Shown here: in pieces, positions 28,356 through 35,809 of the stretch
How the letters are laid out: every line of letters starts with the position of its first letter
Numbering within the stretch: the first letter of the stretch is position 1
DNA from: Paractinoplanes bogorensis
Lineage (GTDB): Bacteria; Actinomycetota; Actinomycetes; Mycobacteriales; Micromonosporaceae
Assembly (NCBI RefSeq): GCF_018829635.1
Contig: NZ_JAHKKG010000014.1
Coordinates: 225,636 to 289,635, forward strand
Length of the DNA: 64,000 bases
Direction: 5' to 3'
Notes under the pieces: model-generated
Databases searched by the model: none
Told to the model about the DNA's origin: nothing
The model's input: the letters and a program-made list of their open reading frames with translations, nothing else
Position numbers and translations under genes: made by a program

Positions 28356-29264
28356 CTAGAGTGGCCAGGCATCCAGCGCCCGGTCGAGCCAGGGCAGCAC
28401 CAGAATCACGGTGGGTAATACCAGCAGGCCGACCGCACCGGCGGCGGCGACCGTGCTGAGGGCGACGGACCGGGTGTGCGACGCGGCCAGCCGTTCGAGC
28501 CGTCGGCGGCGCGCTTCACCCGCCGGGTCTGGCTTGACGTCCTCCGCCAGGGGGATCGCGTCGGTCAGACGTTCCAGCGCGGCCCGCAGCGGTCCGGCTC
28601 CGGCCCGGCGGCGGGCGGCGTCGTCCGCGATCATCTCGAGCAGCAGATGCACCGCCTCGAGCGGCTTGCGGCTGCGCAGCGGACCGGGGACGGCCCGATA
28701 GAAGGCGGTGAACGACTCCATCACCACCTCGTGCCGGTGCCGCAGGTGGGTCTGCTCGTGGGCGAGCACGGCGTCGATCTGGGCCCGGTCGAGCACCTGC
28801 AGCACGCCGTGGCTGAGCACGACCCGGGGTTCCCGGCCGGGCACGCAGTAGGCCAGCGGCAGAGCGCCGTCGAGCACGCGCAGGTGGTCCGGGCCGAGTT
28901 CGCGGTGCTGTTCGGCCCGGTCGAGCAGGTCGACCAGCAGGCGATGGCGGGCGCGGCGGGCGCGCGAGCGGCGGGTGACCCCGTACAGGGAAATCAGCAG
29001 TCGCAGAATGATCAGAGCGGCCACCGCCAGGGCGCCGATCAGGGCGGCCGACGCGACCGGTTTGCCGGAACCGGCGGCGCGGGTCAGTTCATAGGGCGCG
29101 ACGAGGACGACCCCGATCGCGGCCAGCACGCCGGTGAGGGTGATCGACTGCCAGAGCGCCACCGCGGCGGCCGGCGCCCGGTCGGGCCAGTGGGCGTTGG
29201 CCAGGATGCCGGGCACGACGAGCGACAACGTCAGCCCGAGCGCGCCCAGCAGGAGGGCGGTCAC
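28356..29264 (-). CDS. M56 family (BlaR1-type) membrane metalloprotease
   Basis: 302 aa from GTG 29264. TM helices lie at about 1-20, 35-55, 70-95 and near the C-terminus. The zinc-protease motif is HEQTH (HExxH) within LAHEQTHLRHRH, with further conserved acidic residues in EMIADDAARR. BlaR1/MecR1 relatives cleave BlaI-type repressors after sensing a signal, but here no penicillin-sensor domain is present. The start overlaps the BlaI gene stop (GTGA). It is therefore the likely anti-repressor for the adjacent BlaI protein. Confidence 0.88.
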   Translation of the reverse strand: MTALLLGALGLTLSLVVPGILANAHWPDRAPAAAVALWQSITLTGVLAAIGVVLVAPYELTRAAGSGKPVASAALIGALAVAALIILRLLISLYGVTRRSRARRARHRLLVDLLDRAEQHRELGPDHLRVLDGALPLAYCVPGREPRVVLSHGVLQVLDRAQIDAVLAHEQTHLRHRHEVVMESFTAFYRAVPGPLRSRKPLEAVHLLLEMIADDAARRRAGAGPLRAALERLTDAIPLAEDVKPDPAGEARRRRLERLAASHTRSVALSTVAAAGAVGLLVLPTVILVLPWLDRALDAWPL

Positions 29265-29611
29265 CTTTTCTTCTGCACCGCTTCGATCGCGGCGGCCAGC
29301 GCCTCGGGCGGGAGCTGCCCGACGAAGTAGGCGAGGGCGGCGTCCTGGTCGTCGCTCGCGGTGAGGGCGTCGAGCATCACCGAGGCCGTCATCTCTTCGC
29401 GGGACTGCGTTGGGGCGTACTTGTAAGCGCGGTCGGCCTTCTGCTGTTGAACCACGCCCTTCTTGGCGAGGCGGTCGAGCACCGTCATCACCGTCGTGTA
29501 GGCCAGGTCGCGCTGACGGCTCAGGCGCTCGTGCACCTGCCGCACGGTGAGCGGCTCCCCGGCATCCCACAACTGCGTCATGACCTCGCGTTCGAGGTCT
29601 CCGAGAGCCAT
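29261..29611 (-). CDS. BlaI/MecI/CopY family transcriptional repressor
   Basis: 116 aa from ATG 29611. Winged helix (about 1-75; LGDLEREVMTQLWDAG, LAYTTVMTVLDRLAKKGVV) plus a C-terminal dimerisation helix region. Members bind TACTACA-type palindromes and are cleaved by M56 proteases. Two such palindromes lie upstream of it and of cydA (29638-29674), so it probably represses itself and the cytochrome bd operon. Confidence 0.9.
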   Translation of the reverse strand: MALGDLEREVMTQLWDAGEPLTVRQVHERLSRQRDLAYTTVMTVLDRLAKKGVVQQQKADRAYKYAPTQSREEMTASVMLDALTASDDQDAALAYFVGQLPPEALAAAIEAVQKKR

Positions 29612-29637
29612 GTGACGGAGTCTACTGCATGCCGTCG

Positions 29638-29674
29638 TACTACGAGTCGTAGTATCTACTACGAGACGTCGTAG
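29638..29674. promoter_or_regulatory. Tandem BlaI-type operators between blaI and cydA
   Basis: TACTACGAGTCGTAGTA (29638-29654) is a palindrome with one central base. CTACTACGAGACGTCGTAG (29656-29674) is a slightly imperfect second copy. Both resemble BlaI/MecI operators (TACnAC...GTnGTA). They sit 27 bp before the blaI start and 12 bp before the cydA start, so one regulator bound here could control both directions. Confidence 0.8.
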
Positions 29675-29685
29675 AGGGGGACCCC

Positions 29686-31035
29686 ATGGACGTGCTGGAC
29701 CTGACCCGGCTCCAGTTCGCGGTGGTGACGATCTATCACTACTTCTTCGTGCCGCTGTCGATCAGCCTGGCCGCGGCCGCCGCCGGCCTGCAGATCGCCT
29801 GGCTGCGTACGCGCAAGGAGCACTACCTGCACCTGACGAAGTTCGTCGGCAAGCTGCTGATCGTCACGTTCGCCGTCGGTGTGGTGACCGGGCTGGTGCA
29901 GGAGTTCCAGTTCGGGCTCGGGTGGAGCGCGTTCGCCAACTTCTACGGCGACGTCTTCGGGCCCACGCTGGCCATCGAGGGCATGCTCGCGTTCTTCCTC
30001 GAGGCGACGTTCCTCGCGCTCTGGTACTTCGGCTGGGATCGCCTGCCCCGGATGGTGCACACCGCCTGCATCGTCATCGTCGCCGTGGGCACGCTGCTGT
30101 CGGCGTTCATCATCCTGGCCGCCAACAGCTTCATGCAGAATCCGGTCGCGTACGCCCTCGACCCGGTCACCGGCCGGGCCCGGCTCACCTCGTTCACCGA
30201 GCTGATGCTCAACAAGGTCAACCTGGCCGCGTTCCCGCACACCATGTCGGGGGCGATCATGGTCGGCGGCGCGCTGCTGCTGGCTCTCGGCGTGTGGCGG
30301 CTCGCGGCCGATCCCGCGTACGGAATCCTGGCCCGGCTCGGCGCCTGGATGACGGTGATCGGCGGGGGTCTCACCGCGCTCACCGGCGACCACCTGGGCA
30401 AGGTCATCACCGAGGTGCAGCCGATGAAGATGGCCGCGGCCGAGGCGCTCTACCACACGACTTCGGGGGCACCGTTCGCTCTGTTCGCGGTCCCCGGGTA
30501 TGCGCTGGAGGTCCCGTGGCTGCTCTCGATCCTGGCCAAGGGCGACCCGAACGCCACCGTACAGGGCATCGACGACCTGCAGGCCCAGTACGCGGCGGCG
30601 TACGGCCCGGGCTCGTACGTGCCGATGATCCCGGTCGCGTTCTGGACGTTCCGCCTGATGATCGGCGTGGGAATGCTCGCCATGGTGGTGGCGGCGTTCT
30701 ATCTGTGGCGCACGCGTCGCGGCCGCACGGCGCCGCGCTGGCTGACCCGGTGGCTGCCGCTCATCCCGTTGCTGCCGACCGCGGCCAACACCTTCGGCTG
30801 GATCTTCACCGAGACCGCGCGGCAGCCGTGGATCGCGTTCGGCATCTCGAAGACCGCCGACGGCATCTCCCCCGGGCTGACCTCGTCGGAAGTGATCGTC
30901 TCGCTGGCCGGCTTCACGGTCGTCTACGGCGTCATCGCGGTCGTCTGGCTGCGGCTCGTACGGCATCTGGCCCGTCAGCCGCTTGCCGGAGCTCACCTTG
31001 AATCGGATAAATCGGACCTCGCACCCGTCTACTGA
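29686..31035 (+). CDS. cydA: Cytochrome bd ubiquinol oxidase subunit I
   Basis: 449 aa from ATG 29686. Nine-helix haem-binding subunit. It starts DLTRLQFAVVTIYHYFFVPLS with the high-spin-haem His, followed by EFQFGLGWSAF and GDVFGPTLAIEGMLAFFLE, MSGA and GDHLGK. Near the C-terminus GWIFTETARQPW marks the quinol loop and low-spin haem region; the Q loop is the short form. It couples quinol oxidation to O2 reduction in the membrane without pumping, with high oxygen affinity. First gene of cydA-cydB-cydDC. Confidence 0.95.
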   Translation: MDVLDLTRLQFAVVTIYHYFFVPLSISLAAAAAGLQIAWLRTRKEHYLHLTKFVGKLLIVTFAVGVVTGLVQEFQFGLGWSAFANFYGDVFGPTLAIEGMLAFFLEATFLALWYFGWDRLPRMVHTACIVIVAVGTLLSAFIILAANSFMQNPVAYALDPVTGRARLTSFTELMLNKVNLAAFPHTMSGAIMVGGALLLALGVWRLAADPAYGILARLGAWMTVIGGGLTALTGDHLGKVITEVQPMKMAAAEALYHTTSGAPFALFAVPGYALEVPWLLSILAKGDPNATVQGIDDLQAQYAAAYGPGSYVPMIPVAFWTFRLMIGVGMLAMVVAAFYLWRTRRGRTAPRWLTRWLPLIPLLPTAANTFGWIFTETARQPWIAFGISKTADGISPGLTSSEVIVSLAGFTVVYGVIAVVWLRLVRHLARQPLAGAHLESDKSDLAPVY

Positions 31036-31046
31036 GGAGCTTTGCC

Positions 31047-32027
31047 GTGATCACCTTCTGGTTCTCGGTCGTCGTGCTCGCCTGGGTGCTGTTCTTCGTG
31101 CTCGAGGGCTTCGACTTCGGCGTCGGCCTGCTCGGTCCGGTGCTCGGCCGCGACGACCACGAGCGGGGAGCCGCCGTCCGCACCATCGGCCCGTTCTGGG
31201 ACGGCAACGAGGTCTGGCTGGTCGCCGCGATCGGCGTGACGTTCGCAGCGTTCCCGGCCTGGTACAGCGCCCTGCTCTCGGGGCTCTACCTGCCCATGGT
31301 CGTGCTGCTGCTCCTGCTGGCCGTGCGCGGCGTGGCCCTGGAGTTCCGCGGCAAGGGCGACGGCCCCCGATACCGCCGCCGCGCCGACCTGGCCCTGGCC
31401 GCGAGCTCGCTCGGCATCGTCCTCGTCTGGGGCGCGCTGTTGGCCGTCTTCACCCGCGGTCTGGCTCTCGACGCGGGCGGGCAGGTCAGAGGCAACGGCT
31501 TTTCCCGTACGGCCGGGCCCCTGCTCACCTGGCAAGCGGGCCTCGGCGCGCTCGCCGCCCTGTACGCCGCCCTGCTCCTCGGGTCGACCTTCCTCGCGCT
31601 GCGCACCAGCGGCCCGCTGCGTAAGCGGGCCCGCTCGCTCGCCCGATGGCTGGGCACCGGTGGCGCGATCGTCCTGGTCGTGGCCGGGATCGCCACCGGC
31701 TCACCGCTGGTGCTGGCCGCCGCGGTGCTGAGCTTCGCCGCCGGTCTGCTGGCCCGCACCGGACGCGAGGCCCTGGCCTTCGCCACGACGGCGCTCGGCG
31801 TCGCCGGGGCCGTGGTCGCCGTCTTCACCGTCCACGGCTCGGTCGTCCTGCCCAGCACCCTCGACCCGGCGTGGTCGCTGACCCGCGCCTCGGCCGCCGC
31901 CACCCCGCAGGCCCTCGAACTGATCACCTGGGCCGGCGTGCTGATCCTGCCCGGGGTGCTGGCCTACCAGGCGTTCTCCTACTGGGTCTTCCGCCGCCGC
32001 GTGGCCAGCGAGCGGGTCCCCTCATGA
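31047..32027 (+). CDS. cydB: Cytochrome bd ubiquinol oxidase subunit II
   Basis: 326 aa from GTG 31047, with GAGGAG upstream. Membrane subunit with the typical opening WFSVVVLAWVLFFVLEGFDFGVGLL and IGPFWDGNEVWL, then about eight helices. It stabilises CydA and the haem groups. Start lies 11 bp after cydA; its stop overlaps the cydDC start by 4 bp. Confidence 0.95.
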   Translation: MITFWFSVVVLAWVLFFVLEGFDFGVGLLGPVLGRDDHERGAAVRTIGPFWDGNEVWLVAAIGVTFAAFPAWYSALLSGLYLPMVVLLLLLAVRGVALEFRGKGDGPRYRRRADLALAASSLGIVLVWGALLAVFTRGLALDAGGQVRGNGFSRTAGPLLTWQAGLGALAALYAALLLGSTFLALRTSGPLRKRARSLARWLGTGGAIVLVVAGIATGSPLVLAAAVLSFAAGLLARTGREALAFATTALGVAGAVVAVFTVHGSVVLPSTLDPAWSLTRASAAATPQALELITWAGVLILPGVLAYQAFSYWVFRRRVASERVPS

Positions 32028-35000
32028 CCTCCACTGGTCTCTCCACCCCTGCGGACTCTCCGGCCGGCCCTCTCGCCTTCGCGGGTCTCTCCACCCCTCC
32101 GGCCTCTCCGGCCGGCCCTCTCGCCTCCGCGGGTCTCTCCACCCCTCCGGCCTCTCCGGCCGGCCCTCTCGCCTCCGCGGGTCTCTCCACCCCTCCGGCC
32201 TCTCCGGCCGGCCCTCTCGCCTCCGCGGGTCTCTCCACCCCGGAGGATCGGCAGTCGGACCGCTTGCCGACCGCCGAGCCTGGTTCCGCGGGTTCGCCAG
32301 CCCCGGAACGCCGGCGGTCCGCGCCGCCCCGCGGACCGCTGGACCCCCGGCTGGTGCGGCACGCCCGCACCAGCCGGGGCGGCATCGCCGCGCTGGCCCT
32401 GATCGGCGCCGGCCAGGCCGCGGCCACCCTGCTCCTGGCGGCCGCACTGACCCTGCTGATCGCCTACCCCGACGCCCGCGGCCGGGCGATCGTCCTGCTC
32501 GCGGGCGCGTACGGGGCCCGCGCGCTGCTCTCGTGGGCCGAACAGGTGGTGGCCCGCCGCACGGCGGCCCGGGTCACCGACGAGCTGCGCCGCGCCATGC
32601 TGCGCGCCCTCCCCCAGCGCGGTCCGGCCTGGGTCGCCGCGTTCGGCGCGGGCCGGCTGACCACGGTGCTGACCAGCGGCCTCGACGCCCTGAAGCCGTG
32701 GTTCAGCGGCTACCTGCCCGCGCTCGTGCTGGGCGTCGCCCTGCCCCCGCTCGTCATCGTCGCGATGGCCCTGGTCGACCCCGCCTCGGCGCTCGTCGCG
32801 CTGGTCACCCTGCCGCTGATTCCCGTGCTGGGCGCCCTGATCGGCTGGGCCACCGCGGCCCGGGCCGAACAACGCTGGCAGGCCGACGCCCGCCTGGCCG
32901 GCCACTTCCTCGACGTGGTCCGCGGCCTGGCCACCCTGCGCGTCTTCGGCCGGGCCGAACGCCAGACCGAGGTGGTCGCCACCCTGACCGACCAGCACCG
33001 CTCGGCCACCATGCGGGTGCTGCGGGTCGCCTTCCTCTCGTCGACCGCGCTCGACCTGGTCGGCACCCTGTCGGTCGGCCTGATCGCGGTCGAGGCCGGC
33101 CTGCGTGTGGCCGCGGGCAACCTGTCGCTGGGCCCGGCCCTGCTGGTGATCCTGCTGGCCCCCGAGGCCTACCGCCCGCTGCGCGAGATGGCCGCGCGTT
33201 ACCACGCCTCAACCGACGCCACCGCAGTCATCACCGACGTCGACGAGATCCTCACCGCGCCGCCCGCGACCATCCGTCCAGCGCCGCCCGCCGCTATCAC
33301 TCCAGCGCCGCCCGCGACCATCCCTCCCACGTCGCCCGCCGCCATCACTCCCGCGTCGCCGGACGGCCGGACCGGAGTCGTCGCCCTGGGCCTTCGGGCC
33401 CGCTATCCCGGCGCGAATGTCGACGCCCTCGAGTTGGACGAACTCGTCGTCCGCCCCGGCGAGATCGTCGCCCTGAGCGGCCCGTCCGGCGCCGGCAAGA
33501 CGACCGCCCTGCGCGTCCTGGCCGGCCTCCACGAGCCCACTGCCGGCTTCGCGAACGCCGAGAACCCGCTCTATCTCCCCCAGCGCCCCGCGCTCCCCCA
33601 CGCCCGGAGCGTCGCCGACCTGTTCCCCGGCCTGACCACCTCCGACATCACCGAGGCCCTGCACACCGTCGGCCTGACCGGCGAAGTCACCCCCGAAACC
33701 CCGCTCGGCGAGCGCGGCTCTGGAGTCTCGGCCGGCCAACGCCACCGGCTCGCCCTGGCCGCCCTGTTCAGCCGAATCCTCGCCCCCGCGTTACTACTCC
33801 CAGCCGGCCCACCCACCCGGGGTCGCAGTGCGGCCGACGCTACCGGAGCCGAACTGCGGCCGCGTGAGTTGTCCACAGCCCTCGATGGCTTGTCCACAGG
33901 GGTCACACCGGCGTCCGGATCATCGATAGAATTCCTCTCGGGGGGAGGGCCCTGGCCGCGCGATGCCGGAAGAACGCTGCTTCTCGACGAGCCGACCGCC
34001 CACCTCGACGCCGAGACCGAAGCCCTGGTCATCGAGCGCCTGCGAGCCGCCGCCCGAGCCGGATGCGCGATCCTCGTCGTCGCTCACCGTCCGGCCCTGC
34101 TCGCCGCGGCCGACCGGGTCGCCGCGATCACCCCGCCCGCCGTCGCCGACACGTGCCACCCGGACCTACCGGCTGCTGACGTCCCCGCCGACGCGCCCGA
34201 ACCCGGGGCCCCGCCGCACACACCCGAACCGGGGGCCCCGCAGCGAAAGCCGTCGTTCTGGCGTCGGCCGGCCACTGCGGTCGCGCTCGGCAGTGGGTCT
34301 GCGCTGGCCGGGATCGTGCTGACCGGGGCGGCCGCCTGGCTGTTGGTCCGGGCCTCGACCATGCCGCCGGTGTTGTCGCTGTCGACCGCCGTCGTGCTGG
34401 TCCGGGGTAGTGCGGTCGCCCGGCCTCTGCTCAAGTACGTCGAACGGCTCGTCGCGCACGAGGTGGCCTTCGCGCGGCTCGGAGCGTGGCGGGCCCGGGT
34501 CTTCGCCGATCTGGTGCCGCGCGTGCCGGGGCCCGGGCTGCAAAGACGTGGCGATCTGCTCTCCAACGTGGTCAGCGACGTCGACGCCCGGGTGGACGGG
34601 CTGTTGCGGGGACGGCTTCCGGCGCTCGTCGCGGCGGTCGTCGTCGCCGTGGCCGGCACGGTCGCCGTGGCCAAGGCCCCGGCTGCGGCCGTCGGAGTCC
34701 TGATCGCCACTGTGCTGGCTCCGATGCTGGCCGCCCGCCAGGCTCGCCGCGACGACGCCGCGACCGGGCTGGCCCGCGCCCGCCTCAACGACGCCATGGT
34801 CGAGACGGTCGACGGGCTCGAGGATCTGGGGGCGGGGAACGGCGTACCGGAACGGCGCAGCCAGGCCCTGGCCCGCCTCGAAGCGAAAGCCGCCCACACC
34901 GCCGGCCGGGCCACCGCGCTGGCGCACCTCGGCTGCGGCGTCGCCGTGGTCGCGGTCGGCAGCCAGATCGCCACCAACTCGGAGTGGGCCGCCGTCCTGC

Positions 35001-35809
35001 TGCTGGCGACCGTCGTGCTGGGCGAGACGGTCCTCACGCTGCCCGACGCGGCGATCGCCCGGCAACAGGCGGCCGGCGCCGAGACGCGCCTGGCCGCCCT
35101 CACCAAGAAACCGCTCGGCGCAACACGGCACGAGGAGGAGGACGACATGCGAAACCGCGACGCCATCCAGCTGAAGGGGATCAGCGCGGGATGGGACCCG
35201 TACGGCGAACCCGCCCTGAGGAACCTCGACCTCGAACTCGCGTACGGGGAACGGGTCGCCGTCACCGGTCGCTCCGGTTCGGGCAAGTCGACGCTGGCCG
35301 CGGTCGTGGCCCGGCTCCTCGACCCGCGTGCGGGCACGACGGCCCACCAGGGGGCCGGCCGGGTCGTGCTGGTCGGCGACGACACCGGGCACGTCTTCGC
35401 GTCCACGGTGCGCGAGAACCTGAGGCTCGCCCGTCCGGACGCGAGCGATGCCGAGTTGCGGGCCGCGCTCATCCGCGTACGGCTGGGAACCTGGTTCGGC
35501 TCTTTGTCCGATGGTCTGGACACCTGGCTGGGCAGTGGTGGCACGACGATGTCGGGTGGTCAGGCGCGGCGGTTCGCGGTGGCGCGGGCGTTGCTGGCCG
35601 ATCCGGCGGTGCTGATTCTGGACGAGCCGACCGAGGGCCTGGACGCCGACGTGGCCGAGGCTCTGATGGCCGACCTGCTCGACGCGGCCGACGGGCGGAC
35701 CGTGCTGCTGCTGACCCACCGTCCCGAGGGCCTCGACCGGGTCGACCGCATCCTCGAGCTCAGCGACGGCCGCCTAACGACTCGCGCAGGAACTGCAGTT
35801 GGGGCGTGA
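32024..35809 (+). CDS. cydDC: Fused CydD-CydC thiol/haem ABC exporter with inserted low-complexity segments
   Basis: 1261 aa from ATG 32024. The first about 100 residues are a 16-aa tandem repeat plus a Pro/Ser linker, absent from typical CydD. The CydD half has TM helices (about 120-390), Walker A GPSGAGKT, signature SAGQRHRL and Walker B LLLDEPTAHLD. A segment of about 58 residues (about 590-648) is inserted between the signature and Walker B. The CydC half has its own TM region (about 755-1020), GRSGSGKS, MSGGQARR and ILDEPTEGLD. CydDC exports glutathione or cysteine-type thiols and is needed to assemble cytochrome bd. The inserted stretch carries a TTA codon (33791) and DnaA-box-like sequences. 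The last 50 bp overlap the convergent S9 peptidase. Confidence 0.9.
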   Translation: MTSTGLSTPADSPAGPLAFAGLSTPPASPAGPLASAGLSTPPASPAGPLASAGLSTPPASPAGPLASAGLSTPEDRQSDRLPTAEPGSAGSPAPERRRSAPPRGPLDPRLVRHARTSRGGIAALALIGAGQAAATLLLAAALTLLIAYPDARGRAIVLLAGAYGARALLSWAEQVVARRTAARVTDELRRAMLRALPQRGPAWVAAFGAGRLTTVLTSGLDALKPWFSGYLPALVLGVALPPLVIVAMALVDPASALVALVTLPLIPVLGALIGWATAARAEQRWQADARLAGHFLDVVRGLATLRVFGRAERQTEVVATLTDQHRSATMRVLRVAFLSSTALDLVGTLSVGLIAVEAGLRVAAGNLSLGPALLVILLAPEAYRPLREMAARYHASTDATAVITDVDEILTAPPATIRPAPPAAITPAPPATIPPTSPAAITPASPDGRTGVVALGLRARYPGANVDALELDELVVRPGEIVALSGPSGAGKTTALRVLAGLHEPTAGFANAENPLYLPQRPALPHARSVADLFPGLTTSDITEALHTVGLTGEVTPETPLGERGSGVSAGQRHRLALAALFSRILAPALLLPAGPPTRGRSAADATGAELRPRELSTALDGLSTGVTPASGSSIEFLSGGGPWPRDAGRTLLLDEPTAHLDAETEALVIERLRAAARAGCAILVVAHRPALLAAADRVAAITPPAVADTCHPDLPAADVPADAPEPGAPPHTPEPGAPQRKPSFWRRPATAVALGSGSALAGIVLTGAAAWLLVRASTMPPVLSLSTAVVLVRGSAVARPLLKYVERLVAHEVAFARLGAWRARVFADLVPRVPGPGLQRRGDLLSNVVSDVDARVDGLLRGRLPALVAAVVVAVAGTVAVAKAPAAAVGVLIATVLAPMLAARQARRDDAATGLARARLNDAMVETVDGLEDLGAGNGVPERRSQALARLEAKAAHTAGRATALAHLGCGVAVVAVGSQIATNSEWAAVLLLATVVLGETVLTLPDAAIARQQAAGAETRLAALTKKPLGATRHEEEDDMRNRDAIQLKGISAGWDPYGEPALRNLDLELAYGERVAVTGRSGSGKSTLAAVVARLLDPRAGTTAHQGAGRVVLVGDDTGHVFASTVRENLRLARPDASDAELRAALIRVRLGTWFGSLSDGLDTWLGSGGTTMSGGQARRFAVARALLADPAVLILDEPTEGLDADVAEALMADLLDAADGRTVLLLTHRPEGLDRVDRILELSDGRLTTRAGTAVGA
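32036..32227 (+). repeat. 48-bp in-frame tandem repeat, four full copies, in the cydDC N-terminus
   Basis: Units at 32036-32083, 32084-32131, 32132-32179 and 32180-32227 encode GLSTPxxSPAGPLAxA; copies 2-4 are nearly identical at DNA level and a fifth is partial. The unit length is a multiple of three, so copy number can change without frameshift. Confidence 0.95.
33866..33962 (+). repeat. DnaA-box-like inserted element, copy A (inside cydDC)
   Basis: Ordered motifs: GAGTTGTCCACA (33866-33877), CGA, GCTTGTCCACAGG (33888-33900), GAATTC (33929-33934), then a G-rich run and GGGCCCTGGCCGCGC. The same order appears in the GT87 gene at 42784-42896. It lies in a coding insertion between the ABC signature and Walker B of CydD. 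Confidence 0.6.
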
